A stretch of 64,000 nucleotides of DNA from the NCBI GenBank assembly GCA_947498125.1, contig CANMJH010000002.1, positions 873,001-937,000 of the forward strand. The letters run 5' to 3'. Under the pieces are notes generated by a model, which was given only the letters and a program-made list of their open reading frames with translations, did not search any database and had not been told where the DNA came from. A program made the position numbers and the translations under genes. The stretch's first letter is position 1. Each line of letters opens with the position of its first letter. The stretch is from an uncultured Nioella sp. GTDB taxonomy: Bacteria; Pseudomonadota; Alphaproteobacteria; Rhodobacterales; Rhodobacteraceae. Shown in pieces: positions 52,592-59,120 of this stretch.

Positions 52592-54148
52592 TCAGGATTG
52601 CGTCGACGGTATCACCCAATCCTCGCCGCGCGCAGTCGTGATATATTCCGGCCATCGGAAGTGGATCGGCGGCGCGTAGTCGCAAAGCGGGGGGATGTGT
52701 TCGGCGGTGGTCCTTTCGCGGAACTCCGCCTGTGCGGCCTCCAACATGTCGCTGTCCGTCAGACAATCCAGCGCTGTCATGGCGATGACTTCAGCCGCCG
52801 TTTTCACCATCGGATCAATACATGCCGAATGCCCACCAAGCGCATTCATTGCCCATGCCGGATAGGCGTAACCATCGGGCGCAGCCAGTGCGGGACGCCC
52901 AATATAGAGCCGCACCGTGGGGGCGTGCCAGCAGAACTCGGTGTAATCATCCGAGGTGAAATGGCGCTGCGTCGAAGGCAGGACGGCGCGGACCTGACGT
53001 TCGGCCTCTTCCGGGTCAATGAGTTCCGATATCATCGGCAAGAAGGGCTGTTCCATCGGCTCTAGACCCAATTCGGATTGAATTGAGCGCGCAAATTCGG
53101 CGGCGTCCTCCCCCCAAACAGGTGCGCCGACCTCCTCCAGATTGGCATAGGTCGCGCGGGCGAGTGCGTGGTTCGCCAAGCCGGGGCGCGATTTGGCCAC
53201 CCAATGGCGACGCCAAGAGCAATGACAAAGCTGCGCTGCGGCCTCGGCAAAGTGATCAAGACCGCGGATGATATGATCGGCCTCGCTCACCTCGGAAATG
53301 CGGATGAAATACTGGATCTGCGCGATCTGAGCCGGGATGTTATCAGCGGTCGCTTGCCCATGGCTGATGATGGTTTCATTCATAGACCAGCTTTGGCCTG
53401 GTGCCATGACATGTTCGCGCAGCGCCTTGGCCGACTGGTACATTTGCATCATTGCGTCGGTGGCGCCGGGCGCGCGGGGGCTTGCATGGCTGGCTGGGAT
53501 CGGAGATGCTTCACCGCTCGCCATCCAAGTTTCAGGGTTATCGCAGGTGAATTCATAGATAACGCCGTAGCCGACACCGCAATGCGTGTCCCACCGGACC
53601 GTGTTGCAATAGGGGGCCATGTAGAAGGTGTGAAAGCTGAGCGCGGCATCAAGATCGTCATAATATCCGGCAGCTGCGTGAATAGGCTTGGACCCCCGAA
53701 CCTTTTCGGCCGGTTCCCCAAAGAATTTCAACCTGCCGCCGATATTGTGTTTTTCCATAGCGGCCTTCGTGGCCAGAAACCCGGCGAGCGATCCCATCCC
53801 AAGCGCCGAATGCGGGTCGGTATGGCCGCCAGCGTGGGAGCTAAGGCCGTCACGCGGGGCTTGGCGTGGTTCAGCGGCCTGACAATTGCCGGGGATGCCG
53901 TCATATTCAGCGTAGCCGCCAATCGTCGGCCCGTCGCCATTGTCCCAAGTGGCGCAAAACGCGGTTGGCATCCCGGCGGAGCCTTCCTCGACCTCAAAAC
54001 CCTCGCGGCGCAAAAGATCGACGTAGAACGCTGCGGATTTATATTCGCGCCACGCAGTTTCGCCATAATCCCAGATGGTCCGTGTCCAGCCGGAGACCTC
54101 GTCCATTCGGGCGGCAACCACCGCACGGCTCGTGTCTTTTGCGTTCAT
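52592..54148 (-). CDS. M20-family amidohydrolase (AbgB-like)
   Basis: A 518-residue zinc peptidase/amidohydrolase of the M20 family, closest to AbgB, which cleaves p-aminobenzoyl-glutamate. The first metal motif is in GGHTDPHSALG (about residue 90) and the second in FFGEPAEKVRG; the usual PAEE reads PAEK, so the metal ligand that follows the catalytic Glu is a lysine here. The late metal His lies in LGGHSACIDPM. GGAAGGA stands before the ATG at 54148. It might serve folate breakdown products or N-acyl amino acids. It diverges from a small membrane protein gene. Confidence 0.83.
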   Translation of the reverse strand: MNAKDTSRAVVAARMDEVSGWTRTIWDYGETAWREYKSAAFYVDLLRREGFEVEEGSAGMPTAFCATWDNGDGPTIGGYAEYDGIPGNCQAAEPRQAPRDGLSSHAGGHTDPHSALGMGSLAGFLATKAAMEKHNIGGRLKFFGEPAEKVRGSKPIHAAAGYYDDLDAALSFHTFYMAPYCNTVRWDTHCGVGYGVIYEFTCDNPETWMASGEASPIPASHASPRAPGATDAMMQMYQSAKALREHVMAPGQSWSMNETIISHGQATADNIPAQIAQIQYFIRISEVSEADHIIRGLDHFAEAAAQLCHCSWRRHWVAKSRPGLANHALARATYANLEEVGAPVWGEDAAEFARSIQSELGLEPMEQPFLPMISELIDPEEAERQVRAVLPSTQRHFTSDDYTEFCWHAPTVRLYIGRPALAAPDGYAYPAWAMNALGGHSACIDPMVKTAAEVIAMTALDCLTDSDMLEAAQAEFRERTTAEHIPPLCDYAPPIHFRWPEYITTARGEDWVIPSTQS

Positions 54149-54292
54149 TGCGCATCCTTCCACATTGCCAGCCAAGCTTGGCGGTCACGGGGCGTTGCAG
54201 CAAGCCTCTTTCACACGAATATGCCGCAGCAGGCCGGGCTTGCTTTTGATCCCGCGCGGCCTAAATTAGTTGACAGTGTTAAGGAGTCTCCT

Positions 54293-54604
54293 ATGCCCGC
54301 CCATATCAAATTTGTCATCTTCCACGCCTTTGTCGGCTTTGGCATTTCGCTGACTTTCACCGGGCTTATTCTGTGGTTCAATATTGGCAACCTCTGGCAC
54401 CTTGTCACGCATACAGCCGAAGGGCCGATTGCGGTCGTTATGCTGGTGATCTTCGGCACGGTCACCTTTGGGTCAGCGCAGATCGGCTACAAAATAATGA
54501 CAATGACGGATGACGACACACCAAGCGGCGGCAAACCTGCCCCTCAGGTCACGAATAGATTGATCCCCGTTAAGGCTGAAGCACGGTCAGTCGATAACTG
54601 TTAG
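54293..54604 (+). CDS. Small membrane protein with two transmembrane helices
   Basis: A 103-residue protein with two membrane helices (FVIFHAFVGFGISLTFTGLILWF and IAVVMLVIFGTVTFGSAQIGY) and a cytoplasmic C-terminal tail. It follows AAGGAG exactly at the standard distance and TTGACAGTGTT lies just upstream. I do not recognise a family; the FNIGNLWHLVTHT loop is the only distinctive part. It converges on the nitroreductase gene with an 18-base overlap of coding ends. In the longer open frame that contains it, the upstream part is antisense to the amidohydrolase. Confidence 0.7.
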   Translation: MPAHIKFVIFHAFVGFGISLTFTGLILWFNIGNLWHLVTHTAEGPIAVVMLVIFGTVTFGSAQIGYKIMTMTDDDTPSGGKPAPQVTNRLIPVKAEARSVDNC

Positions 54605-55279
54605 GATCTCATCCAAGGGCTTTTTGACTTTGGCCACAGCGGGCACTGTCGCGTCCTGACTTGGGTGGCCAACGGCAAGGATCATGACCGGCTTTTCCGA
54701 CGCGGGTCGCTTTAGCGCCTCGTTCAGAAATTTCATCGGATTTGGCGTGTGGGTCAGGCTGCAAAGCCCCGCGTGATGCAAGGCCGAAATCAGGAACCCA
54801 GTTGCGATGCCGACACTTTCCGGCACGTAGTAATTTTTAAACCGCGTGCCATCTTCGTATTCGCCCCATCTTTGCGCGAAGATCACGATAAGCCAAGGCG
54901 CGGTGGTCAGATGCGGTTTTTCTACACCTGTGCCAATTGGTTCCAGCGCTTTCAACCATTCATCGCCGCCGCCGCCATCGTAGAATTTTGCCTCTTCTTC
55001 TTCGGCGGCTGCGCGAATGCGGGCCTTCATGTCGGGGTTTGATATCGCCACAAACATCCACGGTTGATGATTTGCGCCAGAGGGGGCCGAGCCTGCGGTT
55101 TGAATGGCAGCCTCAATCACGTCCCGATCCACCCGTTGGTTCGTAAAATCGCGCACTGAATGCCGGGTTGCCATAAACGCCTGATGCGCCGTTGCGCGCG
55201 CCAACATGTCTTTATCATTCAGGTCCTGCCGGTCGGGCAGGGGTAAGGGCTCATAGCTGAGGTTGGATTTTGAGAACAT
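54587..55279 (-). CDS. Nitroreductase-family flavoprotein
   Basis: A 230-residue FMN-dependent reductase of the nitroreductase superfamily. Motifs: RHSVRDFTNQRVDRDVIEAAI (N-terminal FMN phosphate site), AGSAPSGANHQPWMFV, and the C-terminal HTPNPMKFLNEALKRPASEKPVMILAVGHP. The GANHQPW motif with a following long loop resembles iodotyrosine dehalogenase-like members rather than NfsA/NfsB. The substrate is unknown; BluB is unlikely. A structured RNA candidate lies just upstream on this strand (55335-55535). Confidence 0.87.
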   Translation of the reverse strand: MFSKSNLSYEPLPLPDRQDLNDKDMLARATAHQAFMATRHSVRDFTNQRVDRDVIEAAIQTAGSAPSGANHQPWMFVAISNPDMKARIRAAAEEEEAKFYDGGGGDEWLKALEPIGTGVEKPHLTTAPWLIVIFAQRWGEYEDGTRFKNYYVPESVGIATGFLISALHHAGLCSLTHTPNPMKFLNEALKRPASEKPVMILAVGHPSQDATVPAVAKVKKPLDEILTVID

Positions 55280-55334
55280 ATTGGTCCTCTCCCTTTATCG
55301 TCTTCCGGGTCAGAGTTGCCCGGAAAGACGAAAA

Positions 55335-55535
55335 GGTAAAGCGGCGGGACCGCCACGACCGTAAGGGCGTGAATTCCCGAGGACCTGTATGTACAGGTGG
55401 GCGCCAGGTAAGTGGACCACGGTCCGCACAGAGCCAGCTCCCTCGGAATTGCTTAAGGCCACCGGAATTGTCCCCAGCACGGGAAGGGCAGTGCCCGCCT
55501 AAGCCTCACATAGGGTGCAGGCTCAGGCGGGGCAA
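55335..55535 (-). ncRNA. Candidate structured RNA upstream of the nitroreductase gene
   Basis: A 200-base spacer with no gene is full of complementary segments: GAATTCCCGAGG (55371-55382) can pair with CCTCGGAATTG (55441-55451) to close a junction holding small hairpins ACCTG-N6-CAGGT, GGAC-CACG-GTCC and GAG-CCAG-CTC. A further long stem (CCCGCCTAAGCCT with AGGCTCAGGCGGG) lies at 55495-55532. On the minus strand the end GGCGGTCCCGCC is followed by GCTTTACCTTTTC, the form of a terminator. It may be an independent small RNA or a leader element. I found no match to RNase P, tmRNA or 4.5S hallmarks; a 6S relation is possible but unproven. Confidence 0.5.
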
Positions 55536-55540
55536 GGGAA

Positions 55541-55975
55541 TTAGCTGGTTTCGGGTGTCGGTGTTCCGCCAGATAGATGCTCTTTCAGCGAATGTTCGAA
55601 ATATTTCTGCCACCCGCCGGTACAGGCATCAATGCACTCTAGCGTTTCATTGAGCCCTTCATGCGTGAACCGAACACGGCTGCCATCGGATGTGTCCGTG
55701 ATTTGCCAGATTAGCCGGGTTCCAACCCATTCGGCGCTGTCATGCACCCCTTCGATGATCATGTTTGCATCGGTGCAGATCCAGTTGAAATCCGTATCCG
55801 ATCCACCCGGTTCGCGTGTGAAACTGGCATGGCTGTTATGAAACCGGACAGTGAACGCATCTTTGGCGCGATCGACCCTTAAGCTCCACCAAATCTCAAG
55901 ATCATCCCAGATCGCGGCGGCAGCGGTGCCTGCGGAAACAGGCACCTCGATTTCAGCAGTATAATCATTCGGCAT
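55541..55975 (-). CDS. SRPBCC (AHSA1-like) domain protein
   Basis: A 144-residue START/Bet v1-type protein. Strand order fits: YTAEIEVPVSAGTAAAAIW, WWSLRVDRAKDAFTVRF and RVRFTHEGLNETLECIDACTGGWQKYFEHSLKEHL at the end, where the G-W-x-x-Y/F-x-x-S-L helix is the usual finish. It binds a hydrophobic ligand or acts as a polyketide cyclase-like or chaperone-like protein; the ligand is unknown. It overlaps the preceding SRPBCC gene by 11 bases, the fourth cistron of the cupin-ArsR unit. Confidence 0.82.
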   Translation of the reverse strand: MPNDYTAEIEVPVSAGTAAAAIWDDLEIWWSLRVDRAKDAFTVRFHNSHASFTREPGGSDTDFNWICTDANMIIEGVHDSAEWVGTRLIWQITDTSDGSRVRFTHEGLNETLECIDACTGGWQKYFEHSLKEHLSGGTPTPETS

Positions 55976-56381
55976 GAATATCATCCCGCATGCGAGAAAT
56001 GTGATCATCCCAGCCTTTGTCGAGCGCCAGCGTCAGGCCAAAGGCCTCGGCGCCTTGCGGCAATCCGCTATGGACAAGCGACAGGTTCGTGCCGCCAGCA
56101 ACTTCGGTCAGGGTCCAGCTGACGGTGCTTACAGCATCGCCCATAGGGCCAACCGTGAACGTATAGTCCAGGGCGTCAAAAGGCTTTGCAGACAGGACCG
56201 TGCCCCAGATTAGCTTGTCGCCGGATTTCACGCCATACATGGCAAACTCCTCACCTTCTACCAATGCGGCGGGCGGCTTGTGGAACCAAATGGCCAGTTT
56301 CTCCGGGTCGGTCAGATAGTCCCAAACCTTCTCTTTTGACGCTTTGAGGAAGATGGATTTTCGAATGACGGTGTCGCTCAT
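55965..56381 (-). CDS. SRPBCC (AHSA1-like) domain protein
   Basis: A 138-residue AHSA1-type SRPBCC protein: IRKSIFLKASKEKVWDYLTDPEKLAIWF at the start, VSWTLTEVAGGTNLSLVHSGL in the middle, and a final helix GWDDHISRMRDDI. Such proteins are typical partners of ArsR regulators in two-gene units. Its start overlaps the regulator stop by four bases and its end overlaps the next SRPBCC gene. The two are clearly related but not close copies; they may form a pair of specialised versions after duplication. Confidence 0.85.
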   Translation of the reverse strand: MSDTVIRKSIFLKASKEKVWDYLTDPEKLAIWFHKPPAALVEGEEFAMYGVKSGDKLIWGTVLSAKPFDALDYTFTVGPMGDAVSTVSWTLTEVAGGTNLSLVHSGLPQGAEAFGLTLALDKGWDDHISRMRDDIHAE

Positions 56382-56698
56382 GAGTTGTCCTTTTCAATGG
56401 CGGTTTTGAGGGCATCCAGGCGCTCGTCCCAGAAACGGTCGAAGAAGCTTAGCCAGTCGCGAACCGGCCCAAAGGCCTCGGGCGCGAGGGAGTTGACCTT
56501 TTCGCGCCCGCGCGGGGTCACGGTGATCAGCCCGCCGTCCGAGAGCATAGTGAGATGTTTTTTTACGGCGGCGCGGGTCATGTCGAAGTTTTCCGACACT
56601 TCACCGATGGTCAGGTCAGCCTCTGCCAACATGACAAGGATTTCACGGCGCGTCGGATCTGCAAGCGCGCGAAAAACGGGCTGGGCGGCGGGGCTCAT
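56378..56698 (-). CDS. ArsR-family transcriptional regulator
   Basis: A 106-residue winged-helix repressor of the ArsR/SmtB type. The helix-turn-helix reads DPTRREILVMLAEADLTIGEVSENFDMTRAAVKKHLTMLSDGGLITVTPRGREK in pieces. No cysteine metal motif is present, so it belongs to the non-metal group often encoded next to SRPBCC proteins. I take the ATG at 56698, where the family begins, rather than 56752. It is the second gene of the cupin operon and most likely controls the operon through the palindrome in the promoter (57151-57168). Confidence 0.88.
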   Translation of the reverse strand: MSPAAQPVFRALADPTRREILVMLAEADLTIGEVSENFDMTRAAVKKHLTMLSDGGLITVTPRGREKVNSLAPEAFGPVRDWLSFFDRFWDERLDALKTAIEKDNS

Positions 56699-57108
56699 TG
56701 GGTCACCGGCAGAAAGTCGAACGCCCCGTCCTGATAGAGGAACGCCACGCAAGGCTCGTCTGAGATACAGCTGCTGATATGCGGAATGCCTGCCGGAATG
56801 TGGTAATAGGCGCCGGTTTCAAGGACATCCCCCGACATGGGGTCGGCCCCAGCAAGAACGTGAGTCATTTGGCCGGAAATCATGACGCCAAACATATCGG
56901 CTGTTTTAATATGAGGCGGGCTGATCAAGCCACCGGGCAACTCGACCATGGCCATGTAAGCTTCGGCAAAGCGATCGCCCTGAAGGGCCGCAAAAGCCAC
57001 GCCTTCAGGGGTTGCCTGCCAATCCAGCTGCTCGGCGGGCAGGGCGGTTATGTCTTGGGCAAAGGCTGGTCCCGCTAGGAACGCCAAGACGGCAAGGGGG
57101 CGAAGCAT
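56695..57108 (-). CDS. Exported cupin-domain protein
   Basis: A 137-residue protein with a signal peptide (LRPLAVLAFLAGPAFA, cut before QD) and a single cupin barrel: GGLISPPHIKTADMFGVMISGQMTH holds the first histidine and glutamate-like positions and YYHIPAGIPHISSC the second metal histidines. Metal-dependent periplasmic function is likely, substrate unknown. AGGAGACACC precedes the ATG. It is the first gene of an overlapping operon cupin-ArsR-SRPBCC-SRPBCC; each junction overlaps by four to eleven bases. Confidence 0.83.
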   Translation of the reverse strand: MLRPLAVLAFLAGPAFAQDITALPAEQLDWQATPEGVAFAALQGDRFAEAYMAMVELPGGLISPPHIKTADMFGVMISGQMTHVLAGADPMSGDVLETGAYYHIPAGIPHISSCISDEPCVAFLYQDGAFDFLPVTQ

Positions 57109-57144
57109 GGGTGTCTCCTGAACATGAAACCATTTGGTATCGAA

Positions 57145-57174
57145 TCTATATGATACTTTTTGGTATCATGTCAA
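57145..57174 (-). promoter_or_regulatory. Promoter of the cupin-ArsR operon with operator in the spacer
   Basis: On the minus strand a perfect -35 TTGACA (57169-57174) is separated by 18 bases from the -10 TATAGA (57145-57150). The whole 18-base spacer (57151-57168) is a perfect palindrome, TGATAC-N6-GTATCA. A third half-site GTATC lies at 57137-57141. Confidence 0.78.
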
Positions 57175-57198
57175 TCCACACCTGCGCGCTTGATTTTT

Positions 57199-57213
57199 GT
57201 TCACGGATTGTTC
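57199..57213 (+). promoter_or_regulatory. LexA (SOS) box upstream of mmcB
   Basis: Exact alphaproteobacterial LexA motif GTTC-N7-GTTC (N7 is ACGGATT) located 11 bases before the mmcB ATG. This indicates control of mmcB by LexA after DNA damage. Confidence 0.85.
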
Positions 57214-57224
57214 ATGTTTTCCGA

Positions 57225-57671
57225 ATGACCGATTTGACCACTCTTATGCCCGGCCAATTGCTTGCCCGCGGCGTCTGCCGCCATCTGCGTCAGCATAATT
57301 TTATGAGCTTAGAGGAGTTCGTTCCCGAGCGGGGCAAGCGCGTAGATGTGATGGCGCTTGGCCCGAAAGGCGAAATTTGGGTGATTGAATGTAAATCCAG
57401 CCGGGTTGATTTCACGTCCGATTCGAAGTGGGACGGATATCTGGAATGGTGTGATCGGTATTTCTGGGCTGTCGATCAGGATTTCCCAACTGATCTACTG
57501 CCCGAAGGCACCGGATTGATCATTGCCGATGCCTATGATGCTGAGATTCTGCGCTTTGGTCCGGAGGAGAAACTGGCTGCGGCCCGCCGCAAGGCCCTGA
57601 CGCTAAAATTTGCGCGCACTACGGCGCAACGCTTGCAGGCCTTCAAAGATCCAAAGCCGGGCGCGGTTTAG
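57225..57671 (+). CDS. mmcB: DNA repair protein MmcB-related
   Basis: A 148-residue protein of the MmcB family, a PD-(D/E)XK-like endonuclease that in Caulobacter is SOS-induced and works in translesion mutagenesis after mitomycin C. The core is RVDVMALGPKGEIWVIECKSSRVDF (D, E-x-K) followed by a helix with KWDGYLEWCDRYFWAV. The sequence GTTC-N7-GTTC just ahead confirms a place in the SOS regulon. I start at 57225 since the family N-terminus MTDLTTLMPGQLLARGVCR begins there. The stop overlaps the convergent small gene by four bases. Confidence 0.9.
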   Translation: MTDLTTLMPGQLLARGVCRHLRQHNFMSLEEFVPERGKRVDVMALGPKGEIWVIECKSSRVDFTSDSKWDGYLEWCDRYFWAVDQDFPTDLLPEGTGLIIADAYDAEILRFGPEEKLAAARRKALTLKFARTTAQRLQAFKDPKPGAV

Positions 57672-57862
57672 CTATTGGCGCCTTTGCCGATAATCATCAT
57701 CGCGGCAGCCCGCATTTCATCCGCAATTTCCAACGCCTCTTCCGGGTCGAAATCCATCGGCAGGTCAACACCATTGCCCGAAATGTAAATTCGCACCATG
57801 CCCTGATCCGTCGGGCCGATGACCAGATCGGCGGCAACTTCGCTTTCGCTGTTCAATCCCAT
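57668..57862 (-). CDS. DUF6324 family small protein
   Basis: A 64-residue acidic protein with the DUF6324 look: SEVAADLVIGPTDQGMVRIYISGNG and DLPMDFDPEEALEIADEMRAAAMMI. The family is small and typical for Rhodobacterales; its function is unknown. AAAGGAGACAAGGG precedes the ATG at 57862, which I prefer to an upstream start that would add 22 basic residues. It converges with mmcB (4-base overlap) and diverges from the MarR-GNAT gene. Confidence 0.8.
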   Translation of the reverse strand: MGLNSESEVAADLVIGPTDQGMVRIYISGNGVDLPMDFDPEEALEIADEMRAAAMMIIGKGANS

Positions 57863-57938
57863 CCCTTGTCTCCTTTGGCTGGAAAACGCGTCCTGACGTG
57901 ACCTAGACCGGGGGCGGAATTGACTCAAGGTCTATATA

Positions 57939-57974
57939 CTTGCTAAAAGCATATAAATAGATGCTATAAGCAAG
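57939..57974. promoter_or_regulatory. Large palindrome before the MarR-GNAT gene, probable operator
   Basis: CTTGCT-AAA-AGCAT-N8-ATGCT-ATA-AGCAAG: 11 paired bases in two blocks, perfectly symmetric, ending eight bases before the ATG. TTGACT lies 12 bases further up. The AT-rich centre and position suggest repression by the MarR domain encoded next. Confidence 0.72.
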
Positions 57975-57982
57975 AAACTGTC

Positions 57983-58897
57983 ATGACCGAACTGATCGAC
58001 CAAATCCGCAGCTTTAACCGAAACCACACGGCGCGGCTTGGGTTAATGCGGCAAACCTATCTTGAGGCGGGCCTGAACTACACCGAATCGCGGGTGATTT
58101 TTGAGTTGGCAGAGCGTCCCAACTGGACCGCGCGTGAGATTGCCACCACATTCCATCTCAACGAAGGCTATGTCAGTCGAATGATGGCACGGCTTGAAAA
58201 AACCGGGCTGGTTCAGCGTCGCCCCTCGCCGGATGATGGCAGGGTGATGCTTCTTTCGCTGACCGATGCCGGGCAGGGGGCGGCGAATGAGCTGATAAAA
58301 ATTGCCCGCGATGAAATTGGATCTTGGTTGGCAGATGTTACCGAGCATCAAGCCCAAGAGATCGCGCGGAAAATGACCGAAATTGACGAGGCTCTAACGG
58401 GCCGAAAACCTGAAACCACGTTGCGTGACATTGCCCCCGGCGATGCAGGCTGGCTGATCCAACAACATGGCGAATACTACACCACCCATGATGGATTCGA
58501 CATGACGTTCGAGGCATTGGTGGCCGAGATTCTGTCTGATTTCTTGAAGTCCCGTGACGCAAATCGCGAACGGGCCTGGATCGCGCAGCAAGGGCAAACG
58601 CGGCTTGGCTCTGTCTTTTGCGTCAAAGGTCCGGCGCCGGATACGGCCAAACTCAGGCTTTTTTATTTGGTCCCCGAGGCGCGTGGGCTTGGGCTTGGAA
58701 AAACGCTTCTATCGGCCTGCACTGATTTTGCCCGCACGCGCGGGTACCGCAAACTGACGCTTTGGACTCATGCCAGCCATGTTGCGGCTTGCCAGCTCTA
58801 TAAAAAGTCGGGATTTGTGTTGAATAGCAGCCGCCCAGTCACCTCATTTGGGCAGGAATTGGAAGAACAGCATTGGACGCTTGATTTGACCGCATAG
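57983..58897 (+). CDS. MarR-type regulator fused to a GNAT acetyltransferase
   Basis: A 304-residue fusion. Residues 1-145 are a MarR winged helix: AGLNYTESRVIFELAERPNWTAREIATTFHLNEGYVSRMMARLEKTGLV and DDGRVMLLSLTDAGQ in pieces. Residues 150-304 are a GNAT domain with the acetyl-CoA loop PEARGLGLGKTLLSACTDFAR and KLTLWTHASHVAACQLYKKSGF. Such fusions are known in many bacteria; the regulator probably controls the gene for its own substrate or only itself, given the palindrome at 57939-57974. The acetyl acceptor is unknown. No ribosome site is clear, so its translation may depend on a short leader. Confidence 0.87.
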   Translation: MTELIDQIRSFNRNHTARLGLMRQTYLEAGLNYTESRVIFELAERPNWTAREIATTFHLNEGYVSRMMARLEKTGLVQRRPSPDDGRVMLLSLTDAGQGAANELIKIARDEIGSWLADVTEHQAQEIARKMTEIDEALTGRKPETTLRDIAPGDAGWLIQQHGEYYTTHDGFDMTFEALVAEILSDFLKSRDANRERAWIAQQGQTRLGSVFCVKGPAPDTAKLRLFYLVPEARGLGLGKTLLSACTDFARTRGYRKLTLWTHASHVAACQLYKKSGFVLNSSRPVTSFGQELEEQHWTLDLTA

Positions 58898-58940
58898 AGA
58901 GGCTTGCATTCTCTTGCGACGGGCGCTATCCCAGCCGCCA

Positions 58941-59017
58941 GTGCCGCCTTAGCTCAGTTGGTTAGAGCGCTGGATTGTGGATCCAGAGGTCCCCCGTTCA
59001 AGCCGGGGAGGCGGTAC
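58941..59017 (+). tRNA. tRNA-His (anticodon GTG)
   Basis: Full cloverleaf: acceptor GTGCCGCC with GGCGGTAC (including the extra G at -1 paired with C73, the identity element of tRNA-His), D-arm AGCTCAGTTGGTTAGAGC, anticodon arm CTGGA-TTGTGGA-TCCAG with GTG, and T-arm CCCCG-TTCAAGC-CGGGG. The following bases are CAT, so the 3' CCA is not encoded and must be added after transcription. The fused E1 gene follows about 100 bases later. Confidence 0.95.
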
Positions 59018-59120
59018 CATCACACTCCCCCTGCTATCACGCCATTCGTTCTTTTCTGGACGTCGCCCGTATTCTTTGCGCACAGTTGGTTTCGCAATAC
59101 GCATAGAAATAGGGGCTGTT

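Noticed and set aside
53168-54604. 478-codon open frame partly antisense to the M20 gene
   Set aside because: Only its last 103 codons, starting at ATG 54293 behind AAGGAG, make a protein-like sequence. The rest mirrors the amidohydrolase.
54587-55279. BluB assignment for the nitroreductase
   Set aside because: The motif pattern is closer to dehalogenase-like nitroreductases and no cobalamin genes or cobalamin riboswitch were found nearby.
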